Of a stretch of 64,000 nucleotides of DNA, positions 49,833-59,428 are shown piece by piece (positions within the stretch are counted from its first letter, which is position 1; each line of letters begins with the position of its first letter). The notes below the pieces were generated by a model. That model was given only the letters and a program-made list of their open reading frames with translations. It was not told the DNA's origin and did not search any database. The DNA comes from Nostoc punctiforme NIES-2108 (lineage in GTDB: Bacteria > Cyanobacteriota > Cyanobacteriia > Cyanobacteriales > Nostocaceae). The stretch is from assembly GCA_003326195.1 (NCBI GenBank), contig LXQE01000029.1:485989-549988 (forward strand). The letters run 5' to 3'. The position numbers and the translations under genes were made by a program.

Positions 49833-50480
49833 ATGACATCATCTTCTAAAATTGCAGTTCGCGAACTACCTCTGTTCCCGTTACCCGAAGTAGTTCTGTT
49901 TCCTACTAGGCCATTACCCCTGCACATCTTTGAATTTCGCTACCGAATCATGATGAACACGATTTTGGAGAGCGATCGCAGATTCGGTGTTTTGATGTTT
50001 GATCCAGTCAAAGGTACAATTGCAAACACTGGTTGCTGTGCCGAAATTATTCATCACCAACGCCTGCCAGACGATCGGATCAAGATGATGACTTTAGGGC
50101 AGCAAAGATTTCGTGTATTAGAGTATGTTCGTGAAAAGCCATATCGCGTCGGCTTAGTTGAGTGGATTGAAGACCAACCACCCACTAAAGATTTGCGACC
50201 TTTATCAACTGAAGTAGAACAACTACTACGAGATGTTGTGCGTCTATCAGCAAAATTAACCGAACAAAATATCGAACTCCCAGAAGATTTGCCCGATCTA
50301 CCAACAGAGTTATCTTATTGGGTAGCCAGTAACCTTTATGGCGTCGCCGCAGAGCAGCAATTATTGCTAGAAATGCAGGATACTGTAACTCGTCTAGAGC
50401 GAGAAGCAGAAATTTTAACTTCTACTCGGAATCACTTGGCAGCTCGCGCTGTTCTCAAAGATACATTTAGTGAAAAGTGA
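49833..50480 (+). CDS. LON peptidase substrate-binding-domain protein
   Basis: A 215-residue soluble protein. The LON N-domain (PUA-like) begins at LPLFPLPEVVLFPTRPLPLH, with IFEFRYRIMMNTIL and RFGVLMFDP. The C-terminal part is a helical bundle (LSAKLTEQNIELPEDLPDLP onward). It lacks the AAA+ and protease domains of Lon; its role is unknown, presumably protein binding. The stop TGA is the first element of a downstream GAGGAGTTA repeat. Confidence 0.83.
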   Translation: MTSSSKIAVRELPLFPLPEVVLFPTRPLPLHIFEFRYRIMMNTILESDRRFGVLMFDPVKGTIANTGCCAEIIHHQRLPDDRIKMMTLGQQRFRVLEYVREKPYRVGLVEWIEDQPPTKDLRPLSTEVEQLLRDVVRLSAKLTEQNIELPEDLPDLPTELSYWVASNLYGVAAEQQLLLEMQDTVTRLEREAEILTSTRNHLAARAVLKDTFSEK

Positions 50481-50620
50481 GGAGTTAAAAGTTAGGAGTT
50501 AAAAGTGAGGAGTTAGGAAGAAAAAACAAAAATAAAAGATCGACAACTTATAATTTATATTTCCTGGCTGATAACTTGTAAATGCTAAATGATAACTCTT
50601 AACTGATAACTCCTAACTTC
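50476..50620. repeat. GGAGTTA-type inverted arrays between convergent genes
   Basis: AGTGAGGAGTTAAAAGTTAG and further GGAGTTA units on the left are mirrored by AACTCTTAACTGATAACTCC on the right, between the LON-domain gene and the convergent pheA. The first unit includes the stop of the LON-domain gene. Confidence 0.65.
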
Positions 50621-51496
50621 TTAAGTAACGGCGCCGATCGGTAAAACATTGTAAGCGCCAAGAATTTTTAAAATCTCTGTGTGGATGGCTAATTCTGCTA
50701 AAGCAGATTGCATTTGTGCTTCCTTGGCGTCCGCTTCTAAATCCATGAAAAACAAGTATTCGCCTAGCGATCGCTTTGTCGGACGAGATTCAATCCGGCT
50801 GAGGTTAATTCCTAGTTGAGCAAATATTTGCAAAGGTTTGACCAACGCTCCGGGTGTGTTAGCAGGCATACTAAAAGCCAGCGATGTATGACTAGTAGGA
50901 GCTTTTGTTGCCTGGTATCCAGCGTCCACTTCACCCTGACTTACTAGCCAAAAACGAGTAAAGTTTTCTGGATAGTCGTTGATGTTACTGGCAAGTATCG
51001 GCAATTTGTAGAGTTGAGCAGCTCTGCTAGAAGCGATCGCTGCTGTTGTTGTCTCTTGCTCCAATCGCTGTAGTGCTTCAGTTGTAGAATTGCTAGGAAT
51101 AATCTGTACAGTCGGTATAAACCGCTCTAACCATCCCTGACATTGTGCCAAAGCTTGTGGGTGAGAGTAAACAGTTTTAATACTATCTAAATTAGGCGCA
51201 CAAGAAATTAACATATGGGCAATGGGTAATACCAAAGCCAACTGTATTCGCAAACTGTCCAACTGCCAAAGTGTATCCAGTGTTGTAGTAACACTGCCTT
51301 CAATAGAATTTTCCACTGGCACAACAGCCAACTGCGCTTGACCATTAGCAACGGCGTGCAGTGATTGGGAAATGCTGGGATAGGGGCATAATCTAGCCTC
51401 AATTCCCGTAGTTTTGCTCAACCAGTTGACATAAAAAATAGTTGCTTGTTCTGCATAAGTGCCGGGAGGGCCTAAATGTGCGATCGATAAAGTCAT
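50621..51496 (-). CDS. pheA: Prephenate dehydratase
   Basis: About 291 residues from the ATG at 51496, where homology starts (MTLSIAHLGPPGTYAEQAT); a reading to 51589 adds a non-homologous leader. The catalytic domain has VVPVENSIEGSVTTTLDTL and the C-terminal ACT domain contains ESRPTKRSLGEYLFFMDLEA, the phenylalanine-binding ESRP motif. Role: prephenate to phenylpyruvate in phenylalanine synthesis, probably feedback-inhibited by Phe. Confidence 0.93.
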   Translation of the reverse strand: MTLSIAHLGPPGTYAEQATIFYVNWLSKTTGIEARLCPYPSISQSLHAVANGQAQLAVVPVENSIEGSVTTTLDTLWQLDSLRIQLALVLPIAHMLISCAPNLDSIKTVYSHPQALAQCQGWLERFIPTVQIIPSNSTTEALQRLEQETTTAAIASSRAAQLYKLPILASNINDYPENFTRFWLVSQGEVDAGYQATKAPTSHTSLAFSMPANTPGALVKPLQIFAQLGINLSRIESRPTKRSLGEYLFFMDLEADAKEAQMQSALAELAIHTEILKILGAYNVLPIGAVT

Positions 51497-51922
51497 GCTT
51501 TTAGCCTTGAGTTGCGAGTGTAATGCGTAAATAAAGATTATGATATTTTGGTTTGGTAAATATATCCAACATCTACTTTTACTAAACACTGTTATCTCTA
51601 AAATTTACGCACTAAAGGGATAGAACGAAATATGTATCTAGGAAAAAAAGTTATGGAAATCAGTCTTCTAACATATAGATTTCCTAGCAGTTTTTTTGCT
51701 AAATTCCTCTGAAGATTTAAGAGCAATGATATGGGTTTCTACCCAAACAAGCACATTATAGATTTTATGTCAAGAGTTAAATCCTAATCTATATTTCTTG
51801 AACTAAAGATTAGAATGAGCGTACCAACTTTTTGCTAATTGATGTATAGCTGATTTTTCTAATAATCAGAACTAAGTTGTTAAAAAATATTAAAATTAAG
51901 AAACAGATATTTTTATTAGCTC
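51497..51922. other. Spacer between divergent pheA and the DUF1997 gene
   Basis: About 425 bp of AT-rich DNA. I see no protein-like frame, hairpin-plus-T-run or RNA. Confidence 0.5.
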
Positions 51923-52510
51923 ATGGCTACCCGGTTTACTGCCTCCCAATCGGTTGAAATCGCTGTTCCAGAGCAGCCTATTCCCATTCAGCACTACTTG
52001 CGTCAGCCTCAACGTCTGGTTAAGGCTTTGGTTGACAATAGCCGGATTCAGCAACTTTCTGAGGAAGTATTTCGCTTGAAAATGCGTCCGCTAACTTTTA
52101 TGTCATTGAGTATTCAACCTACTGTAGACATGAGAGTCTGGGCAGAATCAAATGGAATAATTTATTTGCGATCGCTAAACTGTGAAATTTTAGGTTTCGA
52201 GTATATTAACCAGCGCTTTGCTCTCAATTTAAAAGGCTATTTGTCTCCCAAAGAGTTTAGCACTGGCACTCGCTTGCAAGGAAAAGCTGATTTAGAAGTG
52301 GTGGTGGATTTCCCACCGCCATTTTCCTTTACTCCTAAGCCGATTTTAGAAGCTACTGGCAATGGTTTGCTTAAAAGCGTACTGTTGTCAGTCAAGCAAC
52401 GGTTATTAAATCAACTTTTGGCAGATTATCGCTACTGGGTGATCTCACAAACCAAAGATAGAGGACTTGACGCTGATAGTACTGAATTACCAATCCTGAA
52501 TGCTGAGTAA
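51923..52510 (+). CDS. DUF1997 family protein
   Basis: A 195-residue protein with VEIAVPEQPIPIQHYLRQPQ, RLVKALVDNSRIQQLSEEVF, LKMRPLTFMSLSIQPTVDM and VVVDFPPPFSFTPKPILEAT. From memory this is DUF1997, found in cyanobacteria and plastid-bearing eukaryotes, with no assigned function. A SRPBCC-like lipid-binding fold is possible but not demonstrated. It converges with rnhB. Confidence 0.8.
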   Translation: MATRFTASQSVEIAVPEQPIPIQHYLRQPQRLVKALVDNSRIQQLSEEVFRLKMRPLTFMSLSIQPTVDMRVWAESNGIIYLRSLNCEILGFEYINQRFALNLKGYLSPKEFSTGTRLQGKADLEVVVDFPPPFSFTPKPILEATGNGLLKSVLLSVKQRLLNQLLADYRYWVISQTKDRGLDADSTELPILNAE

Positions 52511-52518
52511 TTATTTAA

Positions 52519-53175
52519 TCACTCAACACTCAGACCTTTGATTTGGCAAGGACGAAAAGACTGACGATGCAAAGGCGACGGCCCATATTGTTGCAAAGCC
52601 AGCAAATGCCGCTGGCTACCATAACCCTTATTACACTCCAGGTTGTACATAGGGTATTTTAATGCTAGACGCATTATCAGATCGTCACGCCAAACCTTAG
52701 CGACAATACTAGCAGAGGCAATAGCGAGCGATCGCTCGTCCCCTTTGACTATTGTTTGTTGCGGTAATAGCAAATCTTTGATTGATTGATTACCGTCAAT
52801 CAAGCAAAGTTCAGGCTGTACCTTTAACTTCAGCACAGCCCGCTTCATTGCTAACAGCGTTGCTTGCAAAATATTTATCTTGTCAATTTCGGCAGTAGAA
52901 GCAAACCCAATTTTCCAATCTACAGCTAGCTCACAAATTTGCTGTGCTAACTGAGTTCTCCGAGAACTAGACAACTTTTTACTGTCTTTAATTTTAGCTG
53001 CTATCAGTATTGGCAAAGCATGATCTGGTAGGATCACAGCTGCCGCCACCACAGGGCCAAATAGAGATCCTCGCCCTACTTCATCTACACCTGCAACCAA
53101 CTCTGGAATCCCTGACAAGGTAGAAAACTCCAGCCAACTGGATTTTTCCAAAGGTACTGGCGACGTTTCTACCAT
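52519..53175 (-). CDS. rnhB: Ribonuclease HII
   Basis: A 218-residue protein. Active-site residues are visible in AGVDEVGRGSLFGPVVAAAV (DEGRG-type Asp/Glu), LCLIDGNQ and VKGDERSLAIASASIVAKVW, followed by GYGSQRH. Role: removal of single ribonucleotides and RNA primers from DNA. It lies 8 bp downstream of rne on the same strand, the standard cyanobacterial pair. Confidence 0.95.
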   Translation of the reverse strand: MVETSPVPLEKSSWLEFSTLSGIPELVAGVDEVGRGSLFGPVVAAAVILPDHALPILIAAKIKDSKKLSSSRRTQLAQQICELAVDWKIGFASTAEIDKINILQATLLAMKRAVLKLKVQPELCLIDGNQSIKDLLLPQQTIVKGDERSLAIASASIVAKVWRDDLIMRLALKYPMYNLECNKGYGSQRHLLALQQYGPSPLHRQSFRPCQIKGLSVE

Positions 53176-53183
53176 AAAACAAA

Positions 53184-55328
53184 TTAATTATCCTCAATGG
53201 CTGAGGAACGACGGCGGCGGCGACGGCTAGCTGTGGCGCTACTATTAGCTTCACTTTCATCTGCGATCTCTTTGGCGGCAGAAGCTTTCGCAGACAAACG
53301 TCCCGAAGGATTCGCAGGCAACTCCGATGCTTCAGTTGTCTCTTCGATTAAAGATTTTTGTTCTGGCTCAATAACTTTTGGTGTCGGTATTTTGCTTGCA
53401 GTTATTTCAGGTGTTGCCTTTTGGGCAATAGTGATTATTTCAGGTGCTGCTTTTTGGACAATAGGTGATTCTGAGGTTGATTCAATTGGGGTCGTTGGCT
53501 GTTGACCGGGCTGAATCACATTAATAATCACAGACTTGGTATTTTTAACCTCTTGCTCTAACTTCACCAAGGGAGATATTCCCATCAAGGCAAATATATC
53601 CTGCTCTTGAAGGCTCATTTCTACAGTTCTAATCTCCGGTGGTTCTACCACTGGCTTAACTGGTTCTGCCTTGATAATTTTAGTGCGCTCTACTACTCTT
53701 TCACTCCAGCCTGGTTTGCCAAGGGTGGGCGAGGGAATTTCTGGTGCAACTCCTAGTTCTGGTTCTACATCCAGGTCTAAATCTGGCTCGTTAACAAAAG
53801 CCAGGGGATTGGGAACAATCCGAGCTTCATCTTTTCCGTTTAACCCATTAACACCAATTCGACTGCGGCGAGTCCGGGTACGGCGCTTATCATTAAGTTC
53901 TTGATAACTAGGATGATTGATCAGATTTAGGTTGCTCAATTCCGAGTCGCCGTCAAATGCTTCCCCAAATCCATCGTATGTTTCTCGTGTTTCCGGTATG
54001 CGGGCAGATGGCTGACGTGGTTCTCGGTGAGGTAAAGATACAAAACGTTCGCGCTCTGGTGTCTCTGCCGGTATTGGCAATCGGTTTTCGATTTCTCCAG
54101 GCAGACGTACAGTATGTCCTAAACCACCACAGGTGGGACAAGTTTCACCAAACAATTCATAAATATTTTGACCCTGACGTTTGCGGGTCAATTCTACTAA
54201 ACCCAGTTCGGTAAGTTGGGCAATCTGGGGACGAGCTTTGTCTGCTTTGAGTGCTTTATTAAAGTGTTCGAGAACTTGTAGTTGGTCGCGTCGCGATTCC
54301 ATATCGATAAAATCAACGACGATCACCCCAGCGATATTTCGCAGACGCAACTGGCGAGCGATTTCTGTTGCCGCTTCGCAGTTTGTCCACAAAACTGTTT
54401 CTCTAGCTGTTGCCGATCGCGTAAACGAACCTGAGTTAACATCGATTACGGTTAAGGCCTCCGTCGGCTCGATGATAATGTAACCGCCAGAAGGTAAGTC
54501 TACCCTTGGTTTCAGGGCTTCTCGAATCGCAGCAGTGATGCGGAAGTATTCTAAAATTGGGGAGCGATCGCGATGATGGTCAATCAACAATCCCTGCGGT
54601 GTTTGACCGCCACTCCAATTCTGCAAGTACTGTTTGACGCGCTTCAAACCAGTACTGGAATCCACGACAATCCGATTGACATCCGCGCCGTACATATCCC
54701 GCAATACGCGCTGGATAAAGTCATCATCTCGGTTGAGCAGTGCTGGGGCACGTGTGGAATGCGCTTCCTGCTGGATCGCCTCCCATTGCTTTTGCAACAA
54801 TTCCAAATCTTCCATAATCGCTTCTTCGGGTTTGCCTTCTGCTTCTGTACGCACAAGCAAACCCATTCCCGCCGGCTTAACCAAAATCGCCAGCGCTCGC
54901 AAGCGGTTCCGCTCACTTTCACTTTTAATCCGTCGGGATAAATTTACGCCCCGACCGTAGGGCATCAGTACTACGTAGCGTCCGGGTAAAGTAATATTAC
55001 CCGTTAGCCTAGGCCCTTTTGTCCCCGTTGGCTCTTTCATTACTTGCACCAAAACTTTCTGTTGTGGTGCAAGTAATTCTGTAATTGCCGCTGCGGTGCG
55101 CTTGAGCTTCAATGGCCCCAAGTCGGTAACATGAATAAAACCGTTGCGCTCTGGGTCGCCAATATTGACAAAAGCTGCATCTATCCCAGGCAATACGTTT
55201 TCTACTACTCCTAAGTAGATATCACCAATTTGATGATGACCCGTAGCAACAACGAGTTCCTGTATTTGATCTTCAGAAAAAACCGCAGCAATTTGGTGCT
55301 GCTCCGCGATGATAATTTGTTTCGGCAT
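53184..55328 (-). CDS. rne: Ribonuclease E/G
   Basis: A 714-residue protein. The N-terminal catalytic half has an S1 domain (about 36-120), TVIDVNSGSFTRSATARETV and VVDFIDMESRRDQ (metal-binding Asp residues) and the zinc-link CPTCGGLGHTVRLPGE. The C-terminal half (about 430-714) is low-complexity. It ends with RRRRRRSSA (702-710), the conserved nonapeptide that binds polynucleotide phosphorylase in Anabaena (established knowledge). Role: central endoribonuclease of mRNA decay. The spacer upstream is long (about 940 bp) and has hairpins, so leader-based autoregulation is plausible. Confidence 0.95.
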   Translation of the reverse strand: MPKQIIIAEQHQIAAVFSEDQIQELVVATGHHQIGDIYLGVVENVLPGIDAAFVNIGDPERNGFIHVTDLGPLKLKRTAAAITELLAPQQKVLVQVMKEPTGTKGPRLTGNITLPGRYVVLMPYGRGVNLSRRIKSESERNRLRALAILVKPAGMGLLVRTEAEGKPEEAIMEDLELLQKQWEAIQQEAHSTRAPALLNRDDDFIQRVLRDMYGADVNRIVVDSSTGLKRVKQYLQNWSGGQTPQGLLIDHHRDRSPILEYFRITAAIREALKPRVDLPSGGYIIIEPTEALTVIDVNSGSFTRSATARETVLWTNCEAATEIARQLRLRNIAGVIVVDFIDMESRRDQLQVLEHFNKALKADKARPQIAQLTELGLVELTRKRQGQNIYELFGETCPTCGGLGHTVRLPGEIENRLPIPAETPERERFVSLPHREPRQPSARIPETRETYDGFGEAFDGDSELSNLNLINHPSYQELNDKRRTRTRRSRIGVNGLNGKDEARIVPNPLAFVNEPDLDLDVEPELGVAPEIPSPTLGKPGWSERVVERTKIIKAEPVKPVVEPPEIRTVEMSLQEQDIFALMGISPLVKLEQEVKNTKSVIINVIQPGQQPTTPIESTSESPIVQKAAPEIITIAQKATPEITASKIPTPKVIEPEQKSLIEETTEASELPANPSGRLSAKASAAKEIADESEANSSATASRRRRRRSSAIEDN

Positions 55329-56268
55329 TCAATTTCCTCAAAAATTGGCAGCACTTACAGGTTTGAGGTTTGTTGTATCAAATCCGGTTAATTACTTAAT
55401 AATTCAAAACTACTTGCGTCTCCGCGTCAGTTTTAATTACCAGTGTTTTCTCGGTTTGATATTATACTTTCGCTGCCCTCGCAACCCTCAAAAGGCGCTA
55501 CTGATAATAAAAATCGCAAATCTGAGCTTCTAAGTTAAATAGCTATTGGCGCTCTTAAGAGCGTTTTTACGGCTGATTATTCCAGAACTGCTGCACATCG
55601 TTTAAGCAATTAAATCAACCGTCCGTGGTTGATTTGTGATGCAATACCCTCAAATCTTGAGAGTTCTGAGTTGAAAGTTCTAAATCCTGAGTGAGCATTT
55701 TAACTCAGGATGCTTTATTTGAGAGTAACCTACTGAATTCGTTAAGAAAAAGAAACTATTTCTATTTTCCATTCCCCGGATTTATCTTAGGGTTATACTC
55801 AGCTGCGCCAGTTGCTAACCTGCCTTGAGCCGCTCTAGCCTAAGACAAATAGCACTTTGCGCGTCTCGTAAACGTCTACAACAAGTCGGCATAACCGACA
55901 GCAGTTGCTTTAACTCTAAAAAAGTAATGCACTAGCTCTTGGGCACTACCTGAATTAGACATTCAGCAGTTGTTTAAAAGCATGGATTTAGAGAACCTAA
56001 CTGAGCTTGCTGTTAGTTACTGATTCACAAGGTAGCTATAGAGAGAGTGTGCATTCTTTAATCTGCTTTTTGTTTGTCTAGGATAAAATCCTAGAAGTTG
56101 CACTCTAATATCTTTGCTTTCGCACCCTGAATACCAGGGTAGTGAACCAACTAATTCAATGCAGCGCCAGAAAATTTCTCTTCACCCTATTCTAACGCAA
56201 CCTTGCTAAAAATCAATTCCTCTGAGCTGCCATCTTAGGACAACTACTAGCAAGTTGCCCTACAGGGA
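55329..56268. promoter_or_regulatory. Long rne upstream region with hairpins
   Basis: About 940 bp between rne and the upstream radical SAM gene on the same strand, without coding frames. It contains the 14-bp palindrome CGCTCTTAAGAGCG (55550-55563) and GTCGG-CATAA-CCGAC near 55888-55902. In other cyanobacteria and in enterobacteria, rne has a long autoregulatory 5' leader; this region may include one, but no specific element is recognised. Confidence 0.5.
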
Positions 56269-58950
56269 TTATACCCCTAAAATTAGCCGATTGCGGTGGA
56301 TGTGCAGGAGTTGAAATTCTACATCAGCCACTGTCTCTAGCATAAACAGGATTTGTTCGGGACGCAACACCAAACCGTCTTGGCGATAGCTACCTAGATA
56401 ACGAATTACAGATGACATAGATTCTGCAACGCAATTGTAGTTTTCTACTAACTCCAGTTCAAATAAGCGATCGCGCAGATTTATTAACTGGCTCTTGCCT
56501 GATTTAGTTATTTGCTCGTACCAAAATTCCTCTTTTGCTTTGATTGTATCAATCCAGTTTTGCCATTGTATGGGTGTTGTTTCTGCAAGTGCTACTACAG
56601 TAATTAAATACTCTGCGGACTCTAGCAGTTGGGTAGCGGCACTAGCTTTTAAATCTATCTGCTCCACATTATAGATAGGTATGTCTGTGGGCATTTCACG
56701 AGCCAAATTTTCTCGGAAAGTATCAACTTCCACTGGCACAGTTAACTCAAAATCTGCAATTTCACCGCTGCTAGTAGCTCCTAGAGCTAAAGCAGTTGCT
56801 AGAGAAATCCGTGGCATTGGGTGAAATCCACCAGTAAAAGCAATTGGTAAGCCTGCTCGCCGCACAACTCGGTCAAACAGACGGATTAAATCAAGATGGC
56901 TCATTAAAGCCATATTACCCTGCTTACCAAACCAAACTCGCAGTCTTTGCGCCTTAATTGTGTTGGGGACAAACTCGCCAGCAAATTTTGGGATAGCAGG
57001 TGATTCAATCACCACGTTATGCCCAAAATCGGTACCACAGACGCCACAATGAGAACAACCTTCAAAAGAGCAGTCGGGTACAATTGCAGCTTCTAGAGCG
57101 CGTTGCAAGTCTTCTTGGAGCCACTTTTTGTCAATCCCGGTATCAATATGATCCCAAGGCAGGGGAATATCGAGGGAGTGCTGAGTTATGAGTGGGGTAT
57201 TCTCCTCTGCTTCTTTGCTCTTCTGTGCCTCTGCGTGAAACAAATTCCATTCGCCATTTTCTATTTGGCGGTATTTCCAATCTAAATCGGCCTGGGCGAT
57301 CGCAGACCCCCAAGCGCTAAAAGCTCGATCTAAATTTTCATACCAGGAATCCATACCTGCACCCAATTCCCAGGCAAGGCGGACTACTTTGCTCAAATTG
57401 CGATCGCCTCGTCCCACAAAATCTTCCATTGCCGAAATGCGAACATCGGTAAAATTTACCTTCACTGCCTTTATTCGGCGGAATTCTTGCCGCAACAGGT
57501 TTTGTTTGCGTTTAAATTCAGTGGTAGAAACTGAGTGCCATTGGAATGGTGTATGGGGCTTGGGCGTAAAGTTAGAAATTGTCAGGTTAAAATTTAGGGG
57601 TTTTCTGCCTTTGCCCCGACATTCTCGCTGTAACCAGCTTACTGTTTCGGCAATGCCCAAAACGTCAACATCGGTTTCACCCGGCAAGCCAATCATAAAA
57701 TACAACTTTATTTTATCCCAGCCTTGCTCCCAAGCTGTTTTTACTCCCCGCAATAATTCTTCATTCGTCAACCCCTTATTCACAATGTCTCGCATCCGCT
57801 GAGTACCAGCTTCTGGAGCAAAAGTCAGTCCACCTTGGCGCGTTCCTCCCAGGATGTTGGCAATATTCTCATCAAATCTGTCTACCCGTTGGCTTGGTAG
57901 AGTCAGAGAAATATTTTCATTTTTTAAGCGATTTTTGATTTCCATCCCCACTGCTGGTAGGGATAAATAATCAGAACAACTCAGAGATAGTAGGGAAAAT
58001 TCATTGTAACCAGTTGCCCGCATCCCCTGTTCAATTGCTTCTACAACCTTATCGGGTTCTACATCCCGTGCTGGTCGAGTCAGCATTCCTGGTTGACAGA
58101 AGCGACAGCCACGAGTGCAACCACGCCGAATCTCAATGGTCAAGCGATCGTGCACTGTTTCTACGTAGGGAACCAAACCAATAGAATATGCTGGTATGGG
58201 AGTTGCAACCCGTCGCAGAATTCGTTTTGGTACGTCTGGGCGCAGAGGGTGAACTGAGCCATCCTCTGCCATGTAGTAAAACTGAGGCACATATACGCCT
58301 GGTATCTGTGCCAAATCCAGTAACAGATTTTCCTGACTTAATCCTGCTTGTTTGCCTTCTTCTAATACCAAACCAATTTCTGGCAGCAGTTCTTCTCCAT
58401 CTCCAAGGGCGATAAAGTCGAAGAAATCAGCATAAGGCTCAGGATTTGATGTCGCTGTTTGCCCACCAGCGAAAATCAACGGAAAGGATGACTGGGTATC
58501 GGTAGATTCTCTGCCTCCCTGCCCCTCTGCTCCTCTGCTCCCCTGCCTCTCTCGCCACGTCAAGGGAATTCCTGCCAAATCCAACATTTCGAGGATATTA
58601 GTTGCACCCAGTTCGTAACTGAGGCTAAAGCCTAAAATGTCAAATTCTGTCAGCGATCGCTTTGACTCTACCGCAAACAATGGCGTATTAGTTTCGCGTA
58701 GTTTGGCTGCCAGGTCTTTTCCTGGGAGGTAGGCGCGATCGCACAATTGACGCGGTTGGGCATTCAAGACGTTATAAAGGATAATGTGCCCTAAATTAGA
58801 TGCACCGACTTCATATACTTCTGGGTAGGTTAAAACCCAACGTATTGCTGCCGTATCCCAAGGTTTGTGTACTGCTAACAGCTCGTTACCCAGGTAACGT
58901 GCTGGTTTTAAAATATCCGACGTTATTAATCTTTCAACTGCAACAACCAC
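56269..58950 (-). CDS. B12-binding-domain/radical SAM protein (TIGR03960-type) fused to DUF2344
   Basis: An 893-residue protein. The N-terminal part is B12-binding-like (VYEVGASNLGHIILYNVLNA). The radical SAM core has the cluster motif GCTRGCRFCQPGM (Cys278, Cys282, Cys285), then NEFSLLSLSCSDYLSLP and KLYFMIGLPGETD. The C-terminal DUF2344 module starts near LRVWFGKQGNMALMSHLDLI with GGFHPMPRISLA. Family members occur beside RNase E/G genes; the substrate is unknown. Two in-frame inserts of intergenic-repeat type interrupt conserved sequence at residues about 133-152 and 569-590. Confidence 0.87.
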   Translation of the reverse strand: MVVAVERLITSDILKPARYLGNELLAVHKPWDTAAIRWVLTYPEVYEVGASNLGHIILYNVLNAQPRQLCDRAYLPGKDLAAKLRETNTPLFAVESKRSLTEFDILGFSLSYELGATNILEMLDLAGIPLTWRERQGSRGAEGQGGRESTDTQSSFPLIFAGGQTATSNPEPYADFFDFIALGDGEELLPEIGLVLEEGKQAGLSQENLLLDLAQIPGVYVPQFYYMAEDGSVHPLRPDVPKRILRRVATPIPAYSIGLVPYVETVHDRLTIEIRRGCTRGCRFCQPGMLTRPARDVEPDKVVEAIEQGMRATGYNEFSLLSLSCSDYLSLPAVGMEIKNRLKNENISLTLPSQRVDRFDENIANILGGTRQGGLTFAPEAGTQRMRDIVNKGLTNEELLRGVKTAWEQGWDKIKLYFMIGLPGETDVDVLGIAETVSWLQRECRGKGRKPLNFNLTISNFTPKPHTPFQWHSVSTTEFKRKQNLLRQEFRRIKAVKVNFTDVRISAMEDFVGRGDRNLSKVVRLAWELGAGMDSWYENLDRAFSAWGSAIAQADLDWKYRQIENGEWNLFHAEAQKSKEAEENTPLITQHSLDIPLPWDHIDTGIDKKWLQEDLQRALEAAIVPDCSFEGCSHCGVCGTDFGHNVVIESPAIPKFAGEFVPNTIKAQRLRVWFGKQGNMALMSHLDLIRLFDRVVRRAGLPIAFTGGFHPMPRISLATALALGATSSGEIADFELTVPVEVDTFRENLAREMPTDIPIYNVEQIDLKASAATQLLESAEYLITVVALAETTPIQWQNWIDTIKAKEEFWYEQITKSGKSQLINLRDRLFELELVENYNCVAESMSSVIRYLGSYRQDGLVLRPEQILFMLETVADVEFQLLHIHRNRLILGV
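57170..57245. repeat. Second repeat-derived insert inside the radical SAM CDS
   Basis: GAGTGCTGAGTTATGAGTGG followed by CTCTGCTTCTTTGCTCTTCT and CTGTGCCTCTGCGTG. In frame this gives HAEAQKSKEAEENTPLITQH. Both halves are common intergenic repeat classes (compare the CTGAGTTATGAG-like units at 19035-19165). Confidence 0.6.
58495..58554. repeat. Purine-rich intergenic-type repeat inside the radical SAM CDS
   Basis: TGCCTCCCTGCCCCTCTGCT and neighbours (reverse strand AGCAGAGGGGCAGGGAGG) encode RQGSRGAEGQGGREST in frame at residues about 135-150. The sequence matches the low-complexity GCAGAGGGGCAG class of Nostoc spacer repeats, cf. 16045-16075. Confidence 0.65.
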
Positions 58951-59098
58951 TGTGCTATCTTCTAGCTACCTTAATTACAGCTACCCAACCCCAACATTAG
59001 CATTGAATTAGGTCTTCTAACAGATTTTATCGTTGCAACTTACAACTCCTTTACATAAAGTCCATTTATTGCCCGAACTTTTGTGCTTTTACATAAAG

Positions 59099-59428
59099 TT
59101 ATGTTTGGGCCAATTCGGCTTCAGCCTCTAATATTTCAAATACCCTATCGAGTTGCGTCAGTTCAAAAATCATTCTAATTTGTGGAGCAACAGCGCGAAG
59201 TTGGCAACTTCTTCCTAAAGTAAGAGCCAGCTTGTGTGTAGATAACAATGCCATCAACCCCGCACTGTCTAACGATTCTACTGCTGCAAGGTCTACTACC
59301 AAGATGGAAATACCATTTTGTGCCAACGCTGTAGTCATATCTCGTTCAAATTCCAAGGCGTTTGCAGCATTCAAACACCCTTGGGGGCGAATAACTGCAA
59401 TCTTGAGATAGTTAAGCACTGCCTGCAT
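59099..59428 (-). CDS. STAS-domain protein (anti-sigma factor antagonist-like)
   Basis: A 109-residue single STAS domain: IAVIRPQGCLNAANALEFER, then ILVVDLAAVESLDSAGLMAL with the phosphorylatable Ser in the DSAG site. Family role: partner switching with a serine kinase/anti-sigma factor, or regulation of other two-partner systems. No kinase gene is adjacent. Confidence 0.83.
   Translation of the reverse strand: MQAVLNYLKIAVIRPQGCLNAANALEFERDMTTALAQNGISILVVDLAAVESLDSAGLMALLSTHKLALTLGRSCQLRAVAPQIRMIFELTQLDRVFEILEAEAELAQT

Noticed and set aside
53197..54960. Plus-strand frames opposite rne, including one with a hydrophobic stretch
   Set aside because: They arise from the low-complexity C-terminal half of RNase E read on the other strand.
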